Assembly: GCF_016904955.1 (NCBI RefSeq)
Contig: NZ_JADIKE010000039.1
Coordinates: 62,001 to 126,000 of the forward strand
Direction: 5' to 3'
Length of the DNA: 64,000 bases
Source: Dyella flava
GTDB taxonomy: Bacteria; Pseudomonadota; Gammaproteobacteria; Xanthomonadales; Rhodanobacteraceae
Shown here in pieces: positions 7,634-18,383 of the stretch (position 1 is its first letter; each line of letters starts with the position of its first letter). The translations under genes and the position numbers were made by a program. The notes below the pieces were generated by a model that was given only the letters and a program-made list of their open reading frames with translations, was not told where the DNA came from and ran no database searches.

Positions 7634-9301
7634 CTACGCGGCCTCGTCCAGTTCAGGCGAGACCTGTGGCGAGTCGATGATCTGACGCACCAGGTTTTTT
7701 GCATCGGTGACCTGACCAGGTTGCATGTCGCCGATCCCGCTTTGCTGGACGCGGAAGAAATCCATTTGTTGCAACAGTTCTTCCGCGCGACTGCGCATCG
7801 CATGGCTCATCATGGCGGTGCGCTCGACCACTGCGGCGTTTTCCTGCGTCATGGCGTCCATCCCGGCCACGGCCAGGTTGACCTGGTCGATGCCGGCCTT
7901 CTGTTCGCGGCCGGAAAGCGCCATGCCTGCCACCTTTTCCGATACTTGCGTGGCGCTCGCGACAATGCCGATCAGGGCTTCGCCAGAGCGTTTTGCAAAG
8001 GTGCGGCCGTCCTTGACGGCATCGGCGCTTTCTTCGATGGACTGCTTCACCTCGCGCGCGGCTGCAGAACAGCGCTGCGCCAATTGCCGCACTTCCGCCG
8101 CGACCACGGCAAAGCCGCGACCGTGCTCACCGGCGCGAGCGGCTTCCACGGCGGCGTTGAGCGCGAGAAGGTTGGTCTGGAAAGCGACATCATTGATCAG
8201 GCCGACGAATTCGGCGATGCGTTGACCGGAGCGGTCGATGGCATCCATCGCCGTCACGGTTTGTTCCACCACCTGCCGGCCTTGTTCGGCCAATTGGCGA
8301 GAATCGGCGGCTACGCGACTGGCCTGGTCGGCCATGGTGGCGGCTTCGGCCACGCTGGCTGCCATCTGCTCCATGGAGGCCGAGCTCTGTTCCAGGCTGG
8401 ATGCCTGCGATTGCGTGCGCTGGCTCAGGGCATGGGTGCTTTGCTCCAGGGTCTGCGCGCCCTCGCGTACTTGCGCCGCGCCGCTGCGAACCTGATGCAC
8501 GACCTCGGAAAGCTGTGCGTCCATGGCCGCCAGCGCGCGCAGCAGATCGCCGATTTCATCATCGCGGCCAATCGCAACGGATTGGCCGAGTTCACCACGC
8601 GCAATACGGTGTGCAACACCAGATGCTAGGCGCAGGCGCGCGCCCAGTGCGCGGATCAGAATGCCGTCGGTCAGGCTCGCCAGCAGCAGGGCGCCTGCGA
8701 ACACCGCGAGCAGCACGAACAAGCCTCGCCGGTTCACCACATGTTGAGCGAGCGCCTGCGTGTTGCCTTCGTTCAACGCGCTTTCGAACAGATTGGTGAA
8801 GTCGCTTTGTAGCGGCACCAGATCCGGCTGCACATCCGTTGCGAGCTTGAGCTGGGCAATGTCGAACTGACCGGCCTGCAGGAGCGTGAGCGTATCGTCC
8901 ATGGCCTGCTCGGCATCCTTGCGATGTTGCGCAGCGATGGTGAGCAGCTGTTTCTGTTGCTGGCCCAGTCCGCTTTGCAGCAGCGGGTTCCAGTAGCGAT
9001 CGATATCCACCTTGTTGCTCTTGATGGCGGTAGCGGCGTCATCGGCGGCAGAAGGCAGGCGCATCAGCACCGCGTGCGACAGGGCCTGGAAATCGTTGTT
9101 GAAGTCGCTCTGGATGCGGCCGACGTCAGAAATCGGCGCCAGCGTGCCGCCGACCACGGATTGGATACGCTGGTCCGCGTGCATCAGGTCCAGGGAGCAC
9201 AGGCCGCCGATGGCGATCAGCAGAAGCAGGATGCCGGCAAGGCGAAGGAGGAGGATTCGGCGCAAGGTGACCCGGGACAGGCCGGAGAGCAGACGAGGCA
9301 T
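7634..9301 (-). CDS. Methyl-accepting chemotaxis protein
   Basis: A 555-residue transmembrane chemoreceptor. TM1 lies at about 14-36, followed by a four-helix-bundle-type periplasmic sensor domain to about 195, TM2 at about 197-215, a HAMP domain to about 268 and a long coiled-coil signalling domain. The conserved hairpin tip reads NAAVEAARAGEHGRGFAVVA, the region that contacts CheA and CheW. The C-terminus lacks a CheR/CheB-tethering NWETF-type pentapeptide. It is the promoter-proximal gene of an apparent two-gene unit with the EAL-CBS-GGDEF protein, which suggests a link between ligand sensing and cyclic-di-GMP turnover. The ligand is unknown. Confidence 0.93.
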   Translation of the reverse strand: MPRLLSGLSRVTLRRILLLRLAGILLLLIAIGGLCSLDLMHADQRIQSVVGGTLAPISDVGRIQSDFNNDFQALSHAVLMRLPSAADDAATAIKSNKVDIDRYWNPLLQSGLGQQQKQLLTIAAQHRKDAEQAMDDTLTLLQAGQFDIAQLKLATDVQPDLVPLQSDFTNLFESALNEGNTQALAQHVVNRRGLFVLLAVFAGALLLASLTDGILIRALGARLRLASGVAHRIARGELGQSVAIGRDDEIGDLLRALAAMDAQLSEVVHQVRSGAAQVREGAQTLEQSTHALSQRTQSQASSLEQSSASMEQMAASVAEAATMADQASRVAADSRQLAEQGRQVVEQTVTAMDAIDRSGQRIAEFVGLINDVAFQTNLLALNAAVEAARAGEHGRGFAVVAAEVRQLAQRCSAAAREVKQSIEESADAVKDGRTFAKRSGEALIGIVASATQVSEKVAGMALSGREQKAGIDQVNLAVAGMDAMTQENAAVVERTAMMSHAMRSRAEELLQQMDFFRVQQSGIGDMQPGQVTDAKNLVRQIIDSPQVSPELDEAA

Positions 9302-9388
9302 GACGCACCTAGGGGTAGGAGATGCCTACAGATCGGCCGATATCACCTCGACTTTAGTGAATTCTGCGTGAAAGTTTGAAAAAAGAGC

Positions 9389-10675
9389 TTATATTTCAGT
9401 CGTTTGACAAGGCTGTGGCGATTTGTTGGCAGGCGCGGCCAAGGCATCGGTAGCCGAAGAGGCGAGTGCGCCAGCTTCCCGCGCTGCCTGCGCCTGCAAC
9501 ACCAGCGCAAGCACCACTGCGGCGATGGCGGCGACTGCCGCGAATCCATACACCGCGTTGTACCCCATACCGCTGGCGACCCATCCGCCAAAGGGGCCGG
9601 TGACGGCCATCGCCACATCCATGAAGACGGAATACACGCCGAGCGCAGAGCCACGACTGTGCGGCGGCACGCGATGCACCGCTTCGACGCCGAGGGCCGG
9701 AAACACCAGGGAAAAGCCGAAGCCGGCGATGGCCGCGCCGATGCTGGCCATGTGCGTATTCGTCGCCAGGCCCAAGGTGATCAGGCCGATGGCCTCAATC
9801 GACAACGAAGCCATGGCGACGCGATAGCCTCCCAGCCAGTTGATGGTGCGGCCAAAGACGAAACGCACGCCGACGAACACTACGCCGAAGACGGTGAGCG
9901 CGAGCGCGGCGTCTTCCCAGCCATGCGAGGCATAAAAGAGCGTGATGAAGGTAGCGATGCAACCGAAGCCGATCGAACCCAATGCCAGCCCGATGCCATA
10001 GGGCACGACACGTGCGGCCACGGTACGGAACGGTGAGCGCTGTTCTGACGCCACCGTCGTGGAGCGCTTGAGTCGCGCCAGTGGCAACGCGGCGAGCGGC
10101 AACAGCAGGCTGACGATGCCGATGGCGGCAAAGCCGAAGTGGTGCGTGATCATGACGCCCAGTGGCGCGCCCGCAGCGAGCGCACCATAGGTCGCCACGC
10201 CATTCCATGAGATGACGCGTGCCGTGTGGTGATGACCCACCTGGCCCATGCCCCACATGATGGCGCCGGTGCCTACGCAGCTTTCGGCGCAGCCCAGCGC
10301 CAGTCGCGCCAGGAAGATCAGTCCCAGGCTGAGCCAGGGCATGCCGGGGACCAACGCGCCCAGCAACAGCAGGGCGCCGCTGGTTGCGCATAGCGTCAGG
10401 CCGGTCATCACGGTGCGCTTGGGACCTTTGGCATCAGCCATGCGCCCGACGTGAGGGCGGCTGAGCAGGGTCGCCACGTATTGCACGCTGATCGCCAGGC
10501 CCGCCAGCATCGCGCCAAAGCCCAGGTTGGTATGCACGAAGCCAGGCAGCACGGCCAGCGACAGACCGATGATCAGGTAGGCGATAAAAGTGAAGGCGAC
10601 GGTGCTGAGAATTGACAGCAGTACGCCGGACTCGCGACCGTGTGCGGTCGCGTTGGAATGTGAAGCATCAGCCAT
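9389..10675 (-). CDS. MFS transporter, YfcJ/YhhS (arabinose exporter-like) family
   Basis: A 428-residue, 12-helix major-facilitator protein. The N-terminal half has LSRPHVGRMADAKGPKRTV, the loop 2-3 motif of the YfcJ/YhhS group, and ESCVGTGAIMWGMG in helix 4-5. The C-terminal half has VFGRTINWLGGYR. Members of this group are putative exporters with poorly known substrates. A low-complexity Ala-rich tail of about 30 residues follows the last helix. The gene lies 87 bp downstream of the start of the chemoreceptor gene on the same strand, with no obvious terminator between them, but a shared transcript would place it upstream of the chemoreceptor. The function of that arrangement is unclear. 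Confidence 0.87.
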   Translation of the reverse strand: MADASHSNATAHGRESGVLLSILSTVAFTFIAYLIIGLSLAVLPGFVHTNLGFGAMLAGLAISVQYVATLLSRPHVGRMADAKGPKRTVMTGLTLCATSGALLLLGALVPGMPWLSLGLIFLARLALGCAESCVGTGAIMWGMGQVGHHHTARVISWNGVATYGALAAGAPLGVMITHHFGFAAIGIVSLLLPLAALPLARLKRSTTVASEQRSPFRTVAARVVPYGIGLALGSIGFGCIATFITLFYASHGWEDAALALTVFGVVFVGVRFVFGRTINWLGGYRVAMASLSIEAIGLITLGLATNTHMASIGAAIAGFGFSLVFPALGVEAVHRVPPHSRGSALGVYSVFMDVAMAVTGPFGGWVASGMGYNAVYGFAAVAAIAAVVLALVLQAQAAREAGALASSATDALAAPANKSPQPCQTTEI

Positions 10676-10843
10676 AGGAATTAGAGAAGCAGGCGATCAA
10701 TCCGGTCGGGGAAGCCGGATATGCATAGTGTACGCCTTCATGGTGCGTCGCGTCATGGCCATTAGTCATGACTTCCATAAATCAGGCCTATCGCGACATG
10801 TTCCCGGTTTTGTTCGCTGTCGCGACCTGCGTTCGAGCAGCGG

Positions 10844-11341
10844 CTACGCCGCCGCCATACGCAGCGCCGCCAGATCAATCTTTTTCATCTGCAACAGCGC
10901 CTGCATGGCTTTCTGTGCTTTGGCCTGATCCGGGTTTTTCAGGTAATCGACCAGTTGGGTCGGCACGATCTGCCACGACAGTCCAAAGCGGTCCTTCAAC
11001 CAGCCGCATTGCTGCGCGGCGGGATCGCCACCGTTGGCGAGCTGGTTCCAGTAATGGTCGACTTCATCTTGTGAGCGGCAGTTCACCACCAATGACACCG
11101 CCGGGTTGAAGTTGAAGGCGGGGCCGCCATTGAGCGCGGTGAATATCTGGCCATCCAGTTCAAAAGCGATGGTCATGACCGAGCCTTCCGGCCGGCCGCT
11201 GACCTTGGCCGCTTCCTTGCCGTAATGCGTGCTCTCGAGGATGTGCGAGTTCTCGAAGATTGAGACATAGAAGCGCGCAGCTTCTTCAGCGTTGTCGTTG
11301 AACCAGAGAAACGGGCTGATGCGCTGGAATCGTGTGCTCAC
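10844..11341 (-). CDS. VOC-superfamily protein, PhnB/3-demethylubiquinone-methyltransferase-like
   Basis: A 165-residue cytoplasmic protein of the glyoxalase/bleomycin-resistance (vicinal oxygen chelate) fold, of the group annotated as '3-demethylubiquinone-9 3-methyltransferase' after Pfam. Diagnostic stretches are PFLWFNDNAEEAARFY, ILESTHYG, VMTIAFELDGQ, ALNGGPAFNFNPAVS and the C-terminal CGWLKDRFGLSWQIVP. The enzymatic label is inherited by homology and no methyltransferase motif is present. The start chosen is a GTG with GGAG 7 nt upstream; a longer frame runs another 55 codons upstream but shows no family similarity. It is monocistronic. Confidence 0.85.
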   Translation of the reverse strand: MSTRFQRISPFLWFNDNAEEAARFYVSIFENSHILESTHYGKEAAKVSGRPEGSVMTIAFELDGQIFTALNGGPAFNFNPAVSLVVNCRSQDEVDHYWNQLANGGDPAAQQCGWLKDRFGLSWQIVPTQLVDYLKNPDQAKAQKAMQALLQMKKIDLAALRMAAA

Positions 11342-11975
11342 GGTAGATCTCCATGTCGTTGTAGCGAATGACTGCATTAAGGCTGACGAATACGCCTGGC
11401 GGAATTCGACATGCTTTGTAGTGATGGTGCCGGGGCAAATAGTGCGCCTGCCTGCCGCCTGCATGGATTGTCCTGCGATGGCCATCGTTGTCATCAGTGT
11501 CTGCATTTTTGGACTAGGTAAAGCAAGGCTCGATATCCGTGATCACACGCGTGCAGAAGCGTTCGCCAAGTTGGTTTACGCGACGGACTACATGCGCGTG
11601 CTCATCACAAAACGTAGACATATGTCGCTTTCATCATGCTGCGACGCAGCGATAAAGGCCTGCGTTTTTAGGGTTTTTTCAACATGGTGAAGTGTGCAGG
11701 CCGCGTGAATTGATGCGACGCAGATATGGCAATTTCTTCTTTGCGATGCGAATCACGTTCTGGCGTGGTCAGAGCGGCCAAATGGACTGGACAACGTTGT
11801 CATATGGGGCAGATACTCGCCGCACTTTTCGTCGTAGCGATATGCATGACAAGTGGGAGCGTGCATGGATGAGTGATGGCGATCGTCCCCGCATGGCTGG
11901 CGGAACGCAGTCGTGAAATCGCCGATGTAGTTCACCTGTTGCGGTTCAATCCAAGCCTGGAGGGAGGCAATACCT
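11342..11975. other. Long intergenic region before the first chitinase
   Basis: About 630 bp without a convincing gene. Open frames here are short and show no family similarity. The part from about 11700 is less GC-rich than its surroundings and probably holds the chitinase promoter. The last 45 bp contain a 22-bp block repeated in front of the second chitinase gene, and a GGAGGGAGG-type ribosome binding site precedes the start codon. Confidence 0.5.
11933..11954 (+). repeat. 22-bp leader block, copy 1
   Basis: Identical to 13577-13598. It starts CACCTGTTGCGG and ends TTCAATCCAA, and lies 21 bp before the ATG of the first chitinase gene. Sequence upstream of the block diverges, so either the duplication endpoint is here or this leader is selectively retained. 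Confidence 0.8.
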
Positions 11976-13307
11976 ATGCAAGTGAAGAAGTCGACGAAGT
12001 GGTCCACTCTGACGCTGAGTTCGTTGAGCACCGCGCTGGGCGCGGCGCTATCCACCACCGTGCTGACCGTGGCACCTGTGCAAGTGGTGCATGCACAGAC
12101 TGCGTGCGCGGCGGCATGGAGTTCGACGGCGATTTACACCGCCGGCGATGTCGCCAGTGAGAGCGGCATCAACTATGTCGCGAACTGGTGGACGCAGGGT
12201 AATGATCCGGCCACCAATAACGGTGGCGCGGGCAGTGGCCAGCCATGGACATCGCAAGGCACGTGCAGCAGCTCGCCGACGCCAACGCCCACGCCGACTC
12301 CTACACCAACGCCCACTCCGACACCTACGCCTACTCCAACACCGACGCCCGCACCCAGCGGATTCGTGTTCAGTCCATACAAGGACATCAGTGTCAGCGT
12401 GAACTGGAATACCGATGTCATGCAGACGGCGGTAACCGGCACCACGCTACCGCTGGTCGGCAATGGCAGTTTCTACTCCACGCAAGAGCCGAACCTCGGG
12501 GCGATCTCGCTTGCGTTCGCCACGGGCACGTGCGGCAGCGAGAATTGGGCCGGCATTTCGGCATCCGGCTTTATCGCGGCCAATATCAGCGCGCTCTCCA
12601 GTGCCGGACTCAACTATGTCGTGTCGACCGGCGGCCAGGCGGGTACCTTCACATGTTCGTCGGCATCTGCATTCGAAAGCTTCATCGCTTCGTACTACAC
12701 GCCGCAGATGGTTGGCGTGGATTTCGATATCGAAGGCGGACAGACCCAGGCCGATATCCAGCAATTGGTGGCCGATGCGGCGGCGGCACAATCGGAATAT
12801 CCCAACCTGCGCTTCTCCTTCACCATTGCCACGCTGGCAGCGTCGGATGGCAGTTACGGCGGCGTCAATTCGCTCGGCGCGGAAGTGGTGCAGGCGATCC
12901 AGGCCTCCAGCCCGGCCATCAATAACTACACCATCAACCTGATGACGATGGACTACGGCGGCACCTCGACAGCGAATTGCGTGGTCGTAAGCGGTGCGTG
13001 CGAGATGGGGCAATCCGCGATCCAGGCGGTAGAGAATCTGGAGCATACCTACGGTATTCCCGCCAGCCACATCGAAGTGACGCCGATGATCGGCCAGAAC
13101 GATACGCAAGGTGAAATCACTACACTGGCTGACGTCGACACGATCACCAACTACGTCACTGCCAACGGTCTGGCCGGCCTGCATTTCTGGTCGCTGGATC
13201 GCGATACGCCGTGTGCAGCGGGATCGGCATCGTCGACCTGCAATTCGTATCCGAGCGTGGGTGTGTTGGGCTACACCAACGAGTTCTTGCAGGACCTTGG
13301 CAAGTAA
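11976..13307 (+). CDS. Exported GH18 chitinase with one CBM5/12, copy 1 of tandem pair
   Basis: A 443-residue secreted endo- or exochitinase that hydrolyses beta-1,4-GlcNAc polymers. A Sec signal peptide ends at about residue 41 (VVHAQ). One chitin-binding CBM5/12 module at about 45-97 has the aromatic AN-WWTQG core, then a Pro-Thr linker of about 25 residues (101-129) and a GH18 barrel to the end. The catalytic motif is VDFDIEGG with Asp251, Asp253 and Glu255; the proton donor is Glu255. A conserved HFWSLDRDTPC lies near the C-terminus. A long imperfect signal peptide shared with the next gene shows recent duplication. The start has a strong AGGGAGGC ribosome site. Confidence 0.95.
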   Translation: MQVKKSTKWSTLTLSSLSTALGAALSTTVLTVAPVQVVHAQTACAAAWSSTAIYTAGDVASESGINYVANWWTQGNDPATNNGGAGSGQPWTSQGTCSSSPTPTPTPTPTPTPTPTPTPTPTPTPAPSGFVFSPYKDISVSVNWNTDVMQTAVTGTTLPLVGNGSFYSTQEPNLGAISLAFATGTCGSENWAGISASGFIAANISALSSAGLNYVVSTGGQAGTFTCSSASAFESFIASYYTPQMVGVDFDIEGGQTQADIQQLVADAAAAQSEYPNLRFSFTIATLAASDGSYGGVNSLGAEVVQAIQASSPAINNYTINLMTMDYGGTSTANCVVVSGACEMGQSAIQAVENLEHTYGIPASHIEVTPMIGQNDTQGEITTLADVDTITNYVTANGLAGLHFWSLDRDTPCAAGSASSTCNSYPSVGVLGYTNEFLQDLGK

Positions 13308-13320
13308 AGCGCGATAAATC

Positions 13321-13344
13321 GGGAGACGCAGCGATGCGTCTCCC
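13321..13344 (+). terminator. Hairpin after the first chitinase gene
   Basis: A perfect 10-bp stem, GGGAGACGCA with TGCGTCTCCC, closes a GCGA tetraloop 13 nt after the stop codon. There is no T-tract, so it may be an mRNA 3' stabiliser or a Rho-assisted terminator rather than a strong intrinsic terminator. Confidence 0.6.
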
Positions 13345-13576
13345 GTGAGCGGGTGCGTGCGCCCGTTCGGTTACCGAGTGGAGCAGGGGGCCTGTCGCGG
13401 GCTTGGGGAGTGGCGCGCAACGGGCATGAGCATGTGATGCGCGAATCCATTATGCGGTTCGTGCTGTACGACGTGAGTCATTCAAACCAATACACGCAGT
13501 ACCGCGCACGGAAGCTTGATGGCGCCTGTCCCCGCGTGACTGTCCGGAATGCAGTCATGAGTACGCCGATGTTCCT

Positions 13577-13598
13577 CACCTGTTGCGGTTCAATCCAA
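13577..13598 (+). repeat. 22-bp leader block, copy 2
   Basis: Identical to 11933-11954 and at nearly the same distance (16 bp) from the start codon of the second chitinase gene. It probably lies in the 5' untranslated region. Confidence 0.8.
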
Positions 13599-13614
13599 CC
13601 TTGGAGACAGTCCC

Positions 13615-15258
<1,644 letters not shown>

Positions 15259-15273
15259 AAGAGCAGGGGGAAA

Positions 15274-15310
15274 CTGATGCGGATCGGGAGGCATGCCCGA
15301 TCCGCATCAG
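15274..15310 (+). repeat. Perfect 15-bp stem hairpin after the second chitinase gene
   Basis: CTGATGCGGATCGGG and its exact complement flank a 7-nt loop, starting 16 nt after the stop codon. No T-tract follows directly. It precedes a separate intrinsic terminator. Confidence 0.8.
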
Positions 15311-15330
15311 GGATGACGATGGGCAAGGCT

Positions 15331-15363
15331 GGCCACCGGTACGAAGTGCCGGTGGCTTTTTAT
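15331..15363 (+). terminator. Intrinsic terminator of the second chitinase gene
   Basis: The GCCACCGG stem pairs with CCGGTGGC and is followed by TTTTTATT. It lies downstream of the 15-bp hairpin, about 70 nt after the stop codon. Confidence 0.85.
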
Positions 15364-15451
15364 TGGATGGGGCGTGGCGGTCGCGGTGGCTGAAGAATGG
15401 AGGCCGGCAGGGGGTGGGCGTCAAGGCGCCCCATCCGCTATCACCAGACCT

Positions 15452-16837
15452 CTATGCATCCAGCTCCGTGTCGTGCCTGCTATCGGCGATGCCGGACTGG
15501 TTGCGCCCCTGCTTTTTTGCAGCGTACATGGCGGTATCGGCATAGCGCATCAGATGTTTGCGGTCTTCGCCATGCTCGGGATATACCGCGATGCCGATGC
15601 TTGACGAGATTTCCAACTGGTGACCGCTTAGCTCGAACGGCCGGCTGAGCGCGTCGCGGATCTTTTCAGCGACGGCGGCAGCATCATCCGGCCGGTGAAT
15701 GCCGAGCAGCAGCACGGCAAATTCGTCACCGCCCAGGCGTCCGACCGTATCCGATTCACGCAGGCAACGGCGGATGCGCCGCGCCGTCTCGCGCAACAGC
15801 AGGTCGCCGATTTCGTGACCGTGGCTGTCATTGGCCTGCTTGAACCGGTCCAGGTCGATATAGAGCACGGATAGACGCTGTTGGTCACGTCTTGCCGCAG
15901 CGAGCGCGGTCTCCAATCGATCGTGGAACAGTTCGCGATTGGGCAGGTCGGTCAACACATCGTGTCCGGCGATGTATTGCAGCCAGGTGGCGTTCTGCTT
16001 GCGCTCGATGGCGGAGGCCACCTGGTTGGAGACGAATTGCAGCAATGCCTGGTCTTCCACCGTGTATCGCACGTCACCGGAATAACTCTGCACCACGATC
16101 GCACCGATGCAGCCATTGGGTGTGGTGAGCGGCACGCCGAGCCAATCCAGCGATTCGTGGCCGATGTACTGGACGTCAGGCCCCAGCAGGATGTCGGCAC
16201 GGGTGCCTGGCGTCATCAGAATGGGCTGCCCTTTGCCCACCACCTCGCTGGTGAGCGTGCCCGAGTTCAGGGGGCGGGGCGCCGGAGCCTGGTCGTATTC
16301 GTCGACAAAATAAGGAAAGCTCAACTCATCGCGGCGTTCGTCATACAGCGCCACGAAGAAATTTCGCGCGGGCAGCAGTTCGCCGATGATCTGATGAATG
16401 CGCTGGAACAGGGCGAGCAGGTCTTCGGCGGTATGGGCGGCCTCGGAAATAGCCAGCAGGGCAGCCTGCATGGCTTCGGCGCGCTTGAGTTCGGTGATGT
16501 CGTGCGCTACGGCAATGCGCACCTGGTCCACCTCCGACCAGCGTGCCGACCACATAATGTGCACGACTTTGCCATCCTTGCGGATGTAGCGATTCTGGAA
16601 GTTCGGTTTGAACTGGCCGCTCATGATTTCGTTGGCAGCCTGCAGGGTGCGCTCACGATCGTCCGGGTGCACCAGTTCGATCATCCGGCGGCCGATCATT
16701 TCTTCCGGGCGGAAGCCGAAGATGCGCTCATAAGCGGCGCTGACGTACACATACCGCCCCTCCGTGTCGACGACGCAGATGGCATCGAGCAACAGGTCCA
16801 TGACGGTGGGCAGTGGCGGGCAGCTGTTAGTTTCCAT
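15452..16837 (-). CDS. PAS-GAF-GGDEF diguanylate cyclase
   Basis: A soluble protein of about 461 residues that should convert two GTP to cyclic-di-GMP. Order: a PAS domain (about 10-125; ICVVDTEGRYVYVS, FGFRPEEMIGR), a GAF domain (about 140-290), and a GGDEF domain (about 300-455). The GGDEF loop is intact (GRLGGDEFAVLL), the metal-binding YIDLDRFKQAND is present, and the inhibitory I-site is intact (RESD five residues before the loop), so product inhibition is expected. The start is uncertain: an in-frame GTG 18 codons further upstream extends the frame, while the ATG used here has GGAG unusually close (2 nt). It is monocistronic and convergent with the second chitinase gene. Confidence 0.93.
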   Translation of the reverse strand: METNSCPPLPTVMDLLLDAICVVDTEGRYVYVSAAYERIFGFRPEEMIGRRMIELVHPDDRERTLQAANEIMSGQFKPNFQNRYIRKDGKVVHIMWSARWSEVDQVRIAVAHDITELKRAEAMQAALLAISEAAHTAEDLLALFQRIHQIIGELLPARNFFVALYDERRDELSFPYFVDEYDQAPAPRPLNSGTLTSEVVGKGQPILMTPGTRADILLGPDVQYIGHESLDWLGVPLTTPNGCIGAIVVQSYSGDVRYTVEDQALLQFVSNQVASAIERKQNATWLQYIAGHDVLTDLPNRELFHDRLETALAAARRDQQRLSVLYIDLDRFKQANDSHGHEIGDLLLRETARRIRRCLRESDTVGRLGGDEFAVLLLGIHRPDDAAAVAEKIRDALSRPFELSGHQLEISSSIGIAVYPEHGEDRKHLMRYADTAMYAAKKQGRNQSGIADSRHDTELDA

Positions 16838-17256
16838 TTCTCCGCGTGCAGCCCGGGCAGACCGGATGGGGAAGGTTTTATCCCCAAGCACGGGTCATGC
16901 CGAGCGACGCAATGGACGTAGCGATGCGGCACTTGACCCGCCCGGGGGCGAGAGTTCACTTTAATTCCACAATCCATCACGAAAAAGATGGTATGAAGCG
17001 AGCAGCATGGAAGGGTTGGCCAACAGGTGACTGGCCAGACGGGGGATCTGGGGGAAGGAGACGCCTAAGGGGGTACTGCGGCGCAGCGCAGGGGAGTACG
17101 TGGGCAGGGTTCCGGTAACTTTTTGTAGACATGCCGTTCATCGGTGTGTAAGTTGTGTCAACTTACGGGAACCTGACGCGTTATGTGGTTCAAGCTGCGC
17201 CGAAGTGGTACGACGCACGTTCAGTAGACAATAAAAAGCGGGGGCGCAAGCTGCTC
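16838..17256. other. Divergent intergenic region, cyclase/sulfotransferase
   Basis: About 400 bp holding the probable divergent promoters of the cyclase and the sulfotransferase. No structured RNA, repeat or operator could be recognised. The region includes G-rich stretches around 17040-17100. An in-frame GTG at 17155 could extend the sulfotransferase. Confidence 0.4.
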
Positions 17257-18243
17257 ATGCAACGTACTTTTGTCGTCGGGTGCCCGCGGTCAGGCACCAC
17301 TATCGTGCAGGCGATGCTGGCTCGACATCCGCAAGTTTTTACGCTCCCTGAAACCGGTTTCTTTCCACGCTTGTTAGGCGGCCTGAACTATCGCCTGGGC
17401 GATGAGGGCGCCAAGCAGCGCCGCCGCAACCTGGCCCGCCGCCTTGGCTTGACCCGCCGCTATGGCCGCCGCGAGTTTCTTGAATTGCAGTGTGCGCTGC
17501 TAGGGCCGGAGCAGCCTCTTTCGCGCGCGCCCTGGTTCCAGGATGACTGTGTCTCCCGCTTCATCGGCATGCTGGACAACCTTGCCGTGCAAGGCGGTCG
17601 CTCGATGTGGATTGAGAAGACGCCGAATCACCTGCTTTATCTCCCCGAGATCGAACACTACCTGCCGGAAGCGCGCATCATCCATGTGATCCGCCCGGGC
17701 ATCGACGTGCTGGCTTCGATCACCGATGCCGAATTGCGCTATGACAACAAGTCCTTCAGCGGCGGTTTGATGCAATGGACGCGGCGCTGGAATCGTGCGG
17801 CGGAAGTCCATCGCTCGCGCATCGGGGCACGCAACCACCATTTCGTGTTCCTGGAAGACCTGATCCACAATCCGGCGGAAGAGTGGCAGCGTCTGTGCAA
17901 GTTCCTGGATCTGGCGACCAATGTCGAGTTGGATCAGACCTGCCATCAAAACATTGCCGATCCCAAGGCTGAGCCGTGGAAGCGCGATGCGCTCAGCGGT
18001 TTGCCGCAGCAGGCCGAAAGCAAGGTGGAAAGCCTGTTCGGCCCGCAATTGCGCGAATGGCTGCGCGAACGCCTGACTTCTTACGAAGAGCTCTACGCAG
18101 CCAGCAGCATGGCCTACAACCGCGAGGACAGCTTCCAGACCCCGGTGCCGATTCCCGGTGTGCGGACGGTGGAGCACGCGGATGTGATGGAGGCCGATGC
18201 CAGTGTGGTGGCGCTGAAGGATGGCCGCTTCCGGGTCGCCTGA
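17257..18243 (+). CDS. PAPS-dependent sulfotransferase family protein
   Basis: A protein of about 328 residues with the fold that transfers sulfate from PAPS to a hydroxyl or amine. The 5'-phosphosulfate loop is FVVGCPRSGTT at residues 4-14, only three residues from the chosen ATG, typical for the family. The 3'-phosphate-binding segment is visible as IHVIRPGIDVLAS. WIEKTP and FLEDL are further conserved elements. The acceptor is unknown; bacterial homologues modify lipids, polysaccharides or small molecules. An upstream GTG would add 34 residues with no family similarity. The frame opens after a long intergenic gap and is followed by a DUF3014 gene 140 bp downstream. Confidence 0.88.
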   Translation: MQRTFVVGCPRSGTTIVQAMLARHPQVFTLPETGFFPRLLGGLNYRLGDEGAKQRRRNLARRLGLTRRYGRREFLELQCALLGPEQPLSRAPWFQDDCVSRFIGMLDNLAVQGGRSMWIEKTPNHLLYLPEIEHYLPEARIIHVIRPGIDVLASITDAELRYDNKSFSGGLMQWTRRWNRAAEVHRSRIGARNHHFVFLEDLIHNPAEEWQRLCKFLDLATNVELDQTCHQNIADPKAEPWKRDALSGLPQQAESKVESLFGPQLREWLRERLTSYEELYAASSMAYNREDSFQTPVPIPGVRTVEHADVMEADASVVALKDGRFRVA

Positions 18244-18383
18244 TTCGCCGGCAGATCTTGCGTTGTTGTGGTGTGCGCATGGGGCTATTGCGCACGTTCT
18301 GGTCGTGTCATTCAGCACACATACCGAACAAATAACATTCCTGCCTGTCACAATCCCTGGGTCATTGTGAAACAGGGCACATC

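Larger units (their letters stand above)
13308..13614. other. Spacer between the tandem chitinase genes
   Basis: About 300 bp with the hairpin at 13321-13344, a middle stretch with no recognisable element and the second leader block just before the next start codon. The spacing allows an independent promoter for the second gene. Confidence 0.5.

Noticed and set aside
10844..11506. A longer start for the VOC protein (55 extra codons)
   Set aside because: The added segment shows no family similarity, while the GTG at 11341 has a good ribosome site and fits the family's normal length.
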